Both the position numbers and the translations under genes were made by a program. 64,000 nucleotides of DNA from NCBI GenBank assembly GCA_002633005.1, contig NMRA01000264.1, positions 104,039-168,038 on the forward strand. Direction: 5' to 3'. Source of the DNA: Phoronis australis (Eukaryota; Phoronida; Phoronidae). Each line of letters begins with the position of its first letter. Position 1 is the stretch's first letter. The notes below the pieces were generated by a model, which worked only from the letters and a program-made list of their open reading frames with translations, had not been told where the DNA came from and did no database searches. Positions 61,801 to 64,000 of this stretch are shown piece after piece.

Positions 61801-63222
61801 TCATACAGTAAAAAATTTGTGATGAGGTAAAAACCTTAATGCAATTTCTCCGTTCCCCATTCTGTTGAAAGAAGTTGGAAATCGCCACCTTCTACACTCA
61901 TTAATTATTTTTGCGTGAGGTGACAAATTATAAATTTAAATAACAAAATAGCTGCTTTGTCACCATGAGACTGCATGGATACGGAAATGGCCCTGAATTA
62001 CAGTTGTAGGAAAGGTTGTATGTCGAGTCTTTCAGCATTTGTTTCTGAAGTTTCTTCATTGAGGAGTGTCTTTATCTTTGGAAATAAAAGTTGCTGGTTT
62101 AAAAATCTCATTCAAGTAAGAGGTCTAAAATTTCATTGTAACCTCATGACTGACATGCAATATTCTTCCTTAACATGGAAAATTCTTACTTAGTGTACTG
62201 TCCCTTTCTTCCAAAATTGGCAGTCCAGTAATGTGCTACGCATGTGCTGTGACAATGTCACCTGTCATTTCAGAAGTGACGTACAACTTAAGGCGAGACA
62301 TTACTGCTGAAACATCGCTCATGAACGACCTTGACAAACGCGTCATCACAGATTTTGAGGATGACACAAATCCAGAGAGTATTCGCAATGTAAACNTTTG
62401 TTCTTATCATCATAGATTATCATTTGTTGTCACCATTTTTGAGGTACTCTTTATGATGAAGCTTGTACATTGAGCTGTGGTTGAATTGTGTGTTTGGAAG
62501 CTGGTGCCTTGTATTTTTATAATTTTATCATTCAGTAAAAAATTTGTGATGAGGTAAAAACCTTAATGCAATTTCTCCGTTCCCCATTCTGTTGAAAGAA
62601 GTTGGAAATCGCCACCTTATACACTCATTAATTATTTTTGCGTGAGGTGACAAATTATAAATTTAAATAACAAAATAGCTGCTTTGTCACCATGAGACTG
62701 CATGGATACGGAAATGGCCCCGAATTACAGTTGTAGGAAAGGTTGTATGTCGAGTCTTTCAGCATTTGTTTCTGAAGTTTCTTCATTGAGGAGTGTCTTT
62801 ATCTTTGGAAATAAAAGTTGCTGGTTTAAAAATCTCATTCAAGTAAGAGGTCTAAAATTTCATTGTAACCTCATGACTGACATGCAATATTCTTCCTTAA
62901 CATGGAAAATTCTTACTTAGTGTACTGTCCCTTTCTTCCAAAATTGGCAGTCCAGTAATGTGCTACGCATGTGCTGTGACAATGTCACCTGTCATTTCAG
63001 AAGTGACGTACAACTTAAGGCGAGACATTACTGCTGAAACATCGCTCATGAACGACCTTGACAAACGCGTCATCACAGATTTTGAGGATGACACAAATCC
63101 AGAGAGTATTCGCAATGTAAACCTATTGATACAGTTAGATCCTACAGATGGTGACATGCCAGATGGAACTGTTCCGCCATGGGGATTTAATTCTTCCAAC
63201 AGTGAGAACAGCTTTCACGCCG
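19578..63222 (+). CDS. Dscam: Dscam orthologue, 29 coding exons, 3' end beyond window
   Basis: A cell-surface homophilic adhesion receptor of the Dscam family, which acts in neurite self-recognition and axon guidance in animals studied. I joined 29 exons by GT/AG sites and phase. They total 5113 nt (1704 codons) with no frame conflict. Approximate residues: signal peptide 1-18; Ig1 20-123; Ig2 124-224; Ig3 225-317; Ig4 318-403; Ig5 404-502; Ig6 503-593; Ig7 594-688; Ig8 689-787; Ig9 788-884; FN1 885-987; FN2 988-1090; FN3 1091-1191; FN4 1192-1287; Ig10 1288-1381; FN5 1382-1477; FN6 1478-1576; transmembrane about 1595-1619; cytoplasmic from 1620. The Ig10 between FN4 and FN5 and the GGCPI motif in FN6 are diagnostic. 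All domain boundaries fall at phase-1 introns. The start exon has an upstream in-frame TGA (19542). No second copy of any Ig exon exists, so arthropod-type hypervariable splicing is not encoded. The tail is incomplete. Confidence 0.95.
19633..28013 (+). other. Dscam: Dscam intron 1 (8.4 kb)
   Basis: A long first intron without recognisable genes. A short degenerate direct repeat occurs at about 22500-22545 and 22648-22690 (AATCAAAGTC followed by AAAA and ATTCAATA words). I saw no Ig-type exon in any frame. Long first introns of Dscam genes often hold regulatory DNA, but I cannot point to a site here. Confidence 0.6.
28014..28328 (+). CDS. Dscam: Dscam exon 2: Ig1
   Basis: Encodes [20 protein letters not shown] through [18 protein letters not shown]. 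The GPVFxxEP opening and the ARNxxGxIISRxVxVxA end are the Dscam Ig1 hallmarks. Cysteines at LNC and YRC form the Ig disulfide. Phase 1 at both ends. The acceptor is TTACTTTCAG and the donor is GCAG|GTAGGT. Confidence 0.95.
28592..28850. mobile_element. MITE-like element with 15-bp perfect terminal inverted repeats (intron 2)
   Basis: Left end CATGCGCGCACCCAG (28592-28606) is the exact reverse complement of the right end CTGGGTGCGCGCATG (28836-28850). TTTTA flanks both sides (28587-28591 and 28851-28855) as a putative 5-bp target-site duplication. The 259-bp interior has no coding capacity and includes two ATGGGGGGCT words. It is therefore a non-autonomous DNA transposon; its superfamily is not assigned. 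Confidence 0.8.
28856..32605 (+). other. Dscam: remainder of Dscam intron 2
   Basis: No exon or gene recognised. A CAGGGTGTCCAAAA word at 31984 resembles the terminus of some Tc1/mariner-type elements, but no matching inverted end was found. The segment after it (32085-32150) resembles 15110-15160. Confidence 0.5.
32606..32908 (+). CDS. Dscam: Dscam exon 3: Ig2
   Basis: Encodes a single-exon Ig2 including [20 protein letters not shown] and [14 protein letters not shown]. The EGNTAVLxC and GYxRYxC patterns are typical of Dscam Ig2. In arthropods half of this domain is drawn from an exon array; here it is one constitutive 303-nt exon. Phase 1 at both ends. Confidence 0.95.
34400..34975 (-). 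mobile_element. truncated LINE 3' end (second copy type), in Dscam intron 3
   Basis: The - strand encodes [31 protein letters not shown] and [14 protein letters not shown], the same C-terminal ORF2 knuckle as at 7.6-8.1 kb but clearly diverged. The polymerase domain is absent, so the copy is 5'-truncated. The element lies antisense to Dscam. Confidence 0.75.
35188..35466 (+). CDS. Dscam: Dscam exon 4: Ig3
   Basis: Encodes Ig3 with [20 protein letters not shown] and [14 protein letters not shown]. In the fly this domain is assembled from an alternative-exon array; here it is a single 279-nt exon, phase 1-1. Confidence 0.95.
35826..36083 (+). CDS. Dscam: Dscam exon 5: Ig4
   Basis: Encodes [19 protein letters not shown], then [11 protein letters not shown] and [14 protein letters not shown], ending in the Dscam-typical LSLGG. 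Two AGs lie three bases apart at the acceptor. Only CTTAGAG|CA keeps phase 1, although use of the upstream TTAG would shift the frame. Confidence 0.92.
36395..36560 (-). repeat. probable 3' end of an antisense LINE (intron 5)
   Basis: On the - strand the segment ends in AATAAATTGATTGATT, a tail common to non-LTR retrotransposons, preceded by CCTATAGCCTTTATTACAG. No coding homology is visible. Confidence 0.4.
36693..36989 (+). CDS. Dscam: Dscam exon 6: Ig5
   Basis: Encodes [19 protein letters not shown], then [20 protein letters not shown] and [20 protein letters not shown], which matches Dscam Ig5 closely (GDVVSxxNIT and HxAxxxVYG). 297 nt, phase 1-1. Confidence 0.95.
37210..37320 (+). CDS. 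Dscam: Dscam exon 7: Ig6, first half
   Basis: Encodes [20 protein letters not shown] through [17 protein letters not shown]. It ends in phase 1 with AAAAAG|GTAAGT. The second half of the domain is 3 kb downstream, beyond a repeat-rich intron containing an assembly gap. Confidence 0.93.
37622..38150 (-). repeat. interspersed repeat with internal tRNA-like module, copy 2 (intron 7)
   Basis: Homologous to 10597-11075. On the - strand the tRNA-like part lies at about 37918-37850 (A box TGAGGTAGTGG, B box AGTTCGAGTG). It is interrupted by the 37-N gap (37746-37782) and a 32-A run (37783-37814), where copy 1 has only a short A-rich stretch. The far end shares TCTGAGTGATTCACTAAGGC with copy 1. Confidence 0.65.
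37746..37782. other. assembly gap (37 N) followed by poly-A
   Basis: Undetermined bases followed by 32 A. The homopolymer probably stopped read-through, so the real length here is unknown. Confidence 0.95.
38400..40150. repeat. cluster of diverged repeat units with CTCF-like cores (intron 7)
   Basis: Units recur with shared phrases: TGGATTTTCATGAA, GGCAGATGTGTT, GATGACGATGAG-like, TTTGCCTCTGTATC, and a CC(A/C)CCTAGTGGC block. The block appears at 38971-38984 (GCCCTCTAGTGACA), 39636-39647 (CCACCTAGTGGC) and 39921-39936 (CCCTCTAGTGGC), with weaker forms at 38697, 39112 and 39385. Read on the - strand these are CCACTAG(G/A)(T/G)GG, the vertebrate CTCF core. The same repeat forms a second cluster at 58870-61240. 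No coding function. Confidence 0.7.
39466..39597 (+). repeat. 22-bp minisatellite, 6 copies
   Basis: The unit AGAGATGGTAGGAGATGACTAT is repeated six times in tandem with a few substitutions. It lies inside the repeat cluster of intron 7. Confidence 0.95.
40301..40462 (+). CDS. Dscam: Dscam exon 8: Ig6, second half
   Basis: Encodes [20 protein letters not shown] then [20 protein letters not shown] and IHVM. It supplies the second Ig cysteine (YRC). 162 nt, phase 1-1, with acceptor GCTCACTAG. Confidence 0.93.
40742..40879. mobile_element. short inverted-repeat element (138 bp) with internal tandem duplication (intron 8)
   Basis: The ends are GGGCGGCGCA (40742-40751) and its exact complement TGCGCCGCCC (40870-40879). 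The interior holds two related halves, each with a run of G, a TATAGCCCCC/TTTAGCCCCC word and CACTTTTTTCA. A fragment with the GGATCCAGGATT end lies immediately upstream (about 40620-40735). No target-site duplication is obvious. Confidence 0.6.
42728..42839. repeat. imperfect inverted repeat (about 41-bp arms), intron 8
   Basis: Arm 1 at 42728-42768 (starting TGGCAACAGTCTCTTATAGG) pairs with arm 2 at 42798-42839 (ending GTAAGAGACTATTGCCA). About 33 of 41 positions pair, with a single-base bulge and a loop of about 29 nt. The transcript could fold into a hairpin of about 112 nt. It may be a very small MITE or a precursor-like hairpin. Confidence 0.75.
43393..43550 (+). CDS. Dscam: Dscam exon 9: Ig7, first half
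   Basis: Encodes [20 protein letters not shown] then [20 protein letters not shown]. The motif [14 protein letters not shown] is a Dscam Ig7 signature. It starts in phase 1 and ends in phase 0 at CGA|GTGCGT, a slightly non-consensus donor. Confidence 0.93.
44438..44564 (+). CDS. Dscam: Dscam exon 10: Ig7, second half
   Basis: Encodes [20 protein letters not shown] then [26 protein letters not shown]-type and GNYTCxAxNxAAT motifs match Dscam Ig7. Acceptor TTGCTATTCAAG; phase 0 in, phase 1 out. Confidence 0.93.
44848..44967 (+). CDS. Dscam: Dscam exon 11: Ig8, first half
   Basis: Encodes [20 protein letters not shown] then [19 protein letters not shown]. The VPPRW opening is conserved across the Dscam family at the start of Ig8. 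120 nt, phase 1-1. Confidence 0.94.
45494..45670 (+). CDS. Dscam: Dscam exon 12: Ig8, second half
   Basis: Encodes [20 protein letters not shown] then [19 protein letters not shown]. NGSLxIxNxxExDxxxYLC and NGIGxxxS match Dscam Ig8. 177 nt, phase 1-1. Confidence 0.94.
45979..46086 (+). repeat. 15-bp minisatellite ending 18 bp before exon 13
   Basis: Units of the TCACTTCACTACCGG type are repeated about six to seven times with substitutions. The array is pyrimidine-rich, contains several TAG/CAG triplets, and occupies the zone where the exon 13 branch point would lie. Confidence 0.9.
46105..46246 (+). CDS. Dscam: Dscam exon 13: Ig9, first half
   Basis: Encodes [20 protein letters not shown] then [20 protein letters not shown]. 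The GQxxxVECxAxGDxPxxIxW pattern fits Dscam Ig9. It starts in phase 1 and ends in phase 2 at CCCAG|GTATAG. Confidence 0.92.
47303..47482 (+). repeat. 46-bp minisatellite, about 4 copies, upstream of exon 14
   Basis: The unit begins ACCATAAGAGATTGGTCTGG and ends with an ACTCAACTGAG word. Four copies with a few substitutions end about 38 bp before the exon 14 acceptor. Confidence 0.93.
47521..47669 (+). CDS. Dscam: Dscam exon 14: Ig9, second half
   Basis: Encodes [20 protein letters not shown] then [19 protein letters not shown]. The xLxIxxxxRxDxGxYxCxAxNxFGxDxMxxxLxVQ pattern closes Dscam Ig9. It starts in phase 2 and ends in phase 1. Confidence 0.93.
48092..48223 (+). CDS. Dscam: Dscam exon 15: FN1, first half
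   Basis: Encodes [20 protein letters not shown] then [20 protein letters not shown]. The conserved FN3 tryptophan (VSW) and the PFNGxSxIxxYIIQYK strand fit Dscam FN1. 132 nt, phase 1-1. Confidence 0.94.
48806..48982 (+). CDS. Dscam: Dscam exon 16: FN1, second half
   Basis: Encodes [20 protein letters not shown] then [14 protein letters not shown]. LxPAxxYxxRxxAxNxIGxSxxS is the FN1 F-G strand region. Phase 1-1. Confidence 0.93.
49461..49769 (+). CDS. Dscam: Dscam exon 17: FN2
   Basis: Whole FN2 domain in one 309-nt exon: [20 protein letters not shown] then [20 protein letters not shown] and [20 protein letters not shown]. APSGPPxxxxV, WxPPxxxxxNGxIxGYY and YSVxxQAxNxxGxGPxS are Dscam FN2 hallmarks. 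Confidence 0.95.
50120..50266 (+). CDS. Dscam: Dscam exon 18: FN3, first half
   Basis: Encodes [20 protein letters not shown] then [20 protein letters not shown]. The VPSxPPxxVxxxxLSSQSIxVxWxxPP pattern fits FN3. Phase 1-1. Confidence 0.94.
50726..50881 (+). CDS. Dscam: Dscam exon 19: FN3, second half
   Basis: Encodes [20 protein letters not shown] then [13 protein letters not shown]. LxKYTNYxxQVLAxTxxGxGVxSxPxxxxTEQD is conserved among Dscams. Phase 1-1. Confidence 0.95.
51117..51130 (+). promoter_or_regulatory. isolated perfect CTCF-core match (intron 19)
   Basis: CCACTAGGGGGCGC, preceded by TG, matches the CTCF core consensus CCASYAGRKGGCRS at every position. It does not sit in a recognisable copy of the repeat that carries the other matches. 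Binding is inferred from motif only. Confidence 0.45.
51277..51407 (+). CDS. Dscam: Dscam exon 20: FN4, first half
   Basis: Encodes [20 protein letters not shown] then [20 protein letters not shown]. The VPxxPxDVK, LVxWxPPxxPNGxxxxYxVY pattern fits FN4. It ends in phase 0 at ACG|GTCAGT. Confidence 0.94.
52254..52410 (+). CDS. Dscam: Dscam exon 21: FN4, second half
   Basis: Encodes [20 protein letters not shown] then [17 protein letters not shown]. The YxFxVTASTxIGEGxxT motif is diagnostic of Dscam FN4. Phase 0 in, phase 1 out. Confidence 0.94.
52825..52939 (+). CDS. Dscam: Dscam exon 22: Ig10, first half
   Basis: Encodes [20 protein letters not shown] then [17 protein letters not shown]. 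The (A)RIAxF and LPCxxxGxxPxxxxW pattern fits Ig10, the single Ig domain between FN4 and FN5. It ends in phase 2. Confidence 0.93.
53255..53421 (+). CDS. Dscam: Dscam exon 23: Ig10, second half
   Basis: Encodes [20 protein letters not shown] then [20 protein letters not shown]. The LxNGSLxxxxVxxxDAxDYxCxxxNxxGxDxI pattern fits Ig10. Starts in phase 2, ends in phase 1. Confidence 0.94.
53422..55370 (+). other. Dscam: Dscam intron 23 (1.9 kb)
   Basis: AT-rich intron. Short open frames (for example 53940-54209) have no domain signature, and I see no repeat. Confidence 0.6.
55371..55469 (+). CDS. Dscam: Dscam exon 24: FN5, first part
   Basis: Encodes [20 protein letters not shown] then [13 protein letters not shown]. 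VPPxPPxLxVxxTTSxxIxVxW, GxNGGSxIxG is the Dscam FN5 opening. 99 nt, phase 1-1. Confidence 0.94.
55882..56070 (+). CDS. Dscam: Dscam exon 25: FN5, second part
   Basis: Encodes [20 protein letters not shown] then [20 protein letters not shown] and [12 protein letters not shown]-CGTxYxxxxxAxNxxG and KAKTNGS(K/S) are typical of Dscam FN5. Confidence 0.95.
56410..56744 (+). repeat. duplicate of intron 25/exon 26 sequence, probably an unmerged haplotype
   Basis: 56410-56744 is nearly identical to 56746-57196. The only large difference is one extra 116-bp unit in the second copy. Copy 1 stops exactly at the N at 56745, in the middle of the exon. It contains a truncated exon copy (56607-56744) with no donor, so it cannot be a usable alternative exon. 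Confidence 0.9.
56820..57051 (+). repeat. 116-bp tandem duplication in intron 25
   Basis: The unit beginning TTATGGGACATATAACAAGC occurs twice in tandem here and once in the other copy (from about 56487). It contains ACATGTAACAGGCCTGGCAT and ends just before the exon 26 acceptor. The copy-number difference is what one expects of two alleles. Confidence 0.85.
57059..57234 (+). CDS. Dscam: Dscam exon 26: FN6, first half
   Basis: Encodes [20 protein letters not shown] then [20 protein letters not shown]. The WxxGGCPIxxYxIxY motif is a hallmark of Dscam FN6. It ends in phase 0 at TAT|GTGAGT. A truncated second copy lies at 56607-56744 beside an N. Confidence 0.94.
57783..57962 (+). repeat. minisatellite, about 4 units of 40-47 bp (intron 26)
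   Basis: Units follow the pattern TGACACGCTGTGACAAGTC, then TGT/ATTGTAGAGTTC, then TATGTTTGTGAAA, with substitutions and small indels. Confidence 0.85.
58222..58342 (+). CDS. Dscam: Dscam exon 27: FN6, second half
   Basis: Encodes [20 protein letters not shown] then [20 protein letters not shown]. LxPATWYxxxxxAxNxAGxTxxxxxFATLTxxG is the conserved end of the Dscam ectodomain. Phase 0 in, phase 1 out. Confidence 0.95.
58870..61240. repeat. second cluster of the CTCF-core repeat (intron 27)
   Basis: Same repeat family as 38400-40150. Core blocks: 59023-59036 (TGCCCCCTAGTGGC), 59161-59172 (GCCACCTAGTGG, continuing GC), 59321-59331 (CTCCCTAGTGG) and 59464-59477 (TGCCCCCTAGTGGC), with weaker ones near 60411, 60567, 60630, 60770 and 61007. 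All the strong ones point the same way, with the core on the - strand. The cluster is split by the Harbinger-like element at 59523-60317. Confidence 0.7.
59523..60317. mobile_element. Harbinger-like non-autonomous DNA transposon (795 bp, intron 27)
   Basis: Terminal inverted repeats of about 40 bp begin GGGCTGTTCCAG at 59523 and end CTGGAACAGCCC at 60317. The following bases (AAAATC, TGGGAGGGG) also pair, with about three mismatches in 35. TGA flanks both sides (59520-59522, 60318-60320), a 3-bp target-site duplication of PIF/Harbinger type. Removing the element rejoins a broken copy of the surrounding repeat (the ...TGGATTTTCATGAA phrase). No transposase is encoded. Confidence 0.85.
61353..61514 (+). 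CDS. Dscam: Dscam exon 28: juxtamembrane and transmembrane segment
   Basis: Encodes [18 protein letters not shown], then a 25-residue hydrophobic span from [20 protein letters not shown] through VILYC, then the stop-transfer [10 protein letters not shown]. Only one transmembrane exon is visible; arthropod genes have two alternatives. Phase 1-1. Confidence 0.94.
61670..62395 (+). repeat. 726-bp duplicate ending at an N, probably an unmerged haplotype
   Basis: 61670-62395 and 62397-63122 have equal length and differ at only a few single bases (for example CCCTGAA/CCCCGAA near 61992/62719). Copy 1 includes a partial copy of exon 29 (62274-62395) that stops at the N without a donor. Confidence 0.92.
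63001..63222 (+). CDS. Dscam: Dscam exon 29: first cytoplasmic exon
   Basis: Encodes [20 protein letters not shown] through [20 protein letters not shown] and [20 protein letters not shown]. It follows the membrane exon in phase 1 and ends in phase 1 at CCG|GTATGA. The tail is acidic with an NLRRD stretch. Its matching partial copy at 62274-62395 is an assembly duplicate. Further cytoplasmic exons lie outside the window. Confidence 0.9.
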
Positions 63223-64000
63223 GTATGATATGTTCCTGTTTTAGATTTTTTTCATTTGGGTCTGTAAACTCGCTGAGGCTTTGTGCTCCAAGATATGTGC
63301 TTGCGTTCCTTTTAGTATTTTTATGATGGAGCTGTGCTTTTCTAAATCTTGTAATGTTTGAGTAGTCTAACTTCTACAAGATGTGCTCCTGTACAATTTA
63401 AGGCAAATGAGAACCAATAAAAGTCAACTTTTCTTGCGCTCAATTGTTGAGATTTGTTTAGCAACTTAATGTCATTGCTATAATTGCACGTAACTTTTTC
63501 GTTATTTTCTGTTTTACTTTATTCTTTTTCAAGTTGTTACTTTTCCTGTATTCGCACCACATTTCAGCTTTATTAAGTGGGAGTCATTTGTATCTGTCTT
63601 TACATTCAAGCACGACCGCTGTTTGGTTTTTGTGCCAAATAAGCACTGATTTTATTACCAGTATCTACACTGGACCAACTGCTTTCAATTCACGTAAAGC
63701 CATGAAACTCCAATGACAGTAAAGTTTTGTGGTAGCTTCACCTGGTGTTGTGATGTGTCACTTTTGATGACTAGACTGAACTGTTTCCACAGCAACATCA
63801 CTTTGAGAATTTTCTTGGGAAATCCATAAATCTCTTATAACATTAATGGATAACAACAATTTTAGTCCAATATTTTTTTAATTATCCTCATTCAAACATG
63901 TCTGCTATTGAAATTCATCGAAAGCAGTTGTTCGACATTATCTCTTGTGTGCATCTCTATTCTGGCAAAGAAGCACTGCTTTTGTTGTAGTTTTAATTTG
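63223..64000 (+). other. Dscam: Dscam intron 29, incomplete
   Basis: AT-rich intronic sequence up to the window edge. No exon recognised. Confidence 0.6.

Noticed and set aside
62274-62395. Possible alternative cytoplasmic exon
   Set aside because: It is identical in protein sequence to the start of exon 29 and stops at an N without a donor.

Overview
This is animal (metazoan) nuclear DNA. It is AT-rich, with long introns, GT/AG splice sites, microsatellites and many fragments of mobile elements. Gene content and repeat types point to an invertebrate, probably marine and not an arthropod. A hemichordate, echinoderm, cephalochordate or mollusc would all fit, and I cannot choose from sequence alone. 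The window is a scaffold with assembly joins: single Ns at 11320, 56745 and 62396, and a 37-N gap at 37746-37782.

The dominant gene is a Dscam (Down syndrome cell adhesion molecule) orthologue on the + strand. I could place 29 consecutive coding exons, from the signal-peptide ATG at 19578 to a cytoplasmic exon ending at 63222. Every junction keeps the reading frame, giving 5113 nt or 1704 codons, and the gene runs off the right edge. The domain order is the canonical signal peptide - Ig1-9 - FN1-4 - Ig10 - FN5-6 - transmembrane - cytoplasmic tail. There are no arrays of alternative Ig exons of the arthropod kind. The two apparent exon duplications (FN6 and the first cytoplasmic exon) sit beside single-N joins and look like unmerged haplotypes.

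Left of Dscam, on the - strand (about 4066-7386), lies a large exon of a ROCO-family gene: leucine-rich repeats, a Roc GTPase domain with intact G1, G3 and G4 motifs, and a COR domain. One in-frame TAG at 5240-5242 separates Roc from COR.

The first 2.4 kb hold a frameshifted pseudogene of a widespread repetitive invertebrate protein family. Two truncated LINE 3' ends (7.6-8.1 kb and 34.4-34.9 kb, both - strand) carry the C-terminal zinc-knuckle tail of a reverse-transcriptase ORF. A roughly 480-520 bp repeat with a tRNA-like A/B-box module occurs twice (10.6-11.1 kb and 37.6-38.1 kb).

The Dscam introns hold three compact inverted-repeat elements, one of them a 795-bp Harbinger-like element with a TGA target-site duplication. 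They also hold several minisatellites and two clusters of a degenerate repeat (38.4-40.1 kb and 58.9-61.2 kb) studded with matches to the CTCF core motif. The remaining intergenic stretches (about 8.1-10.4, 11.1-14.1 and 15.0-19.5 kb) show no gene I can support.
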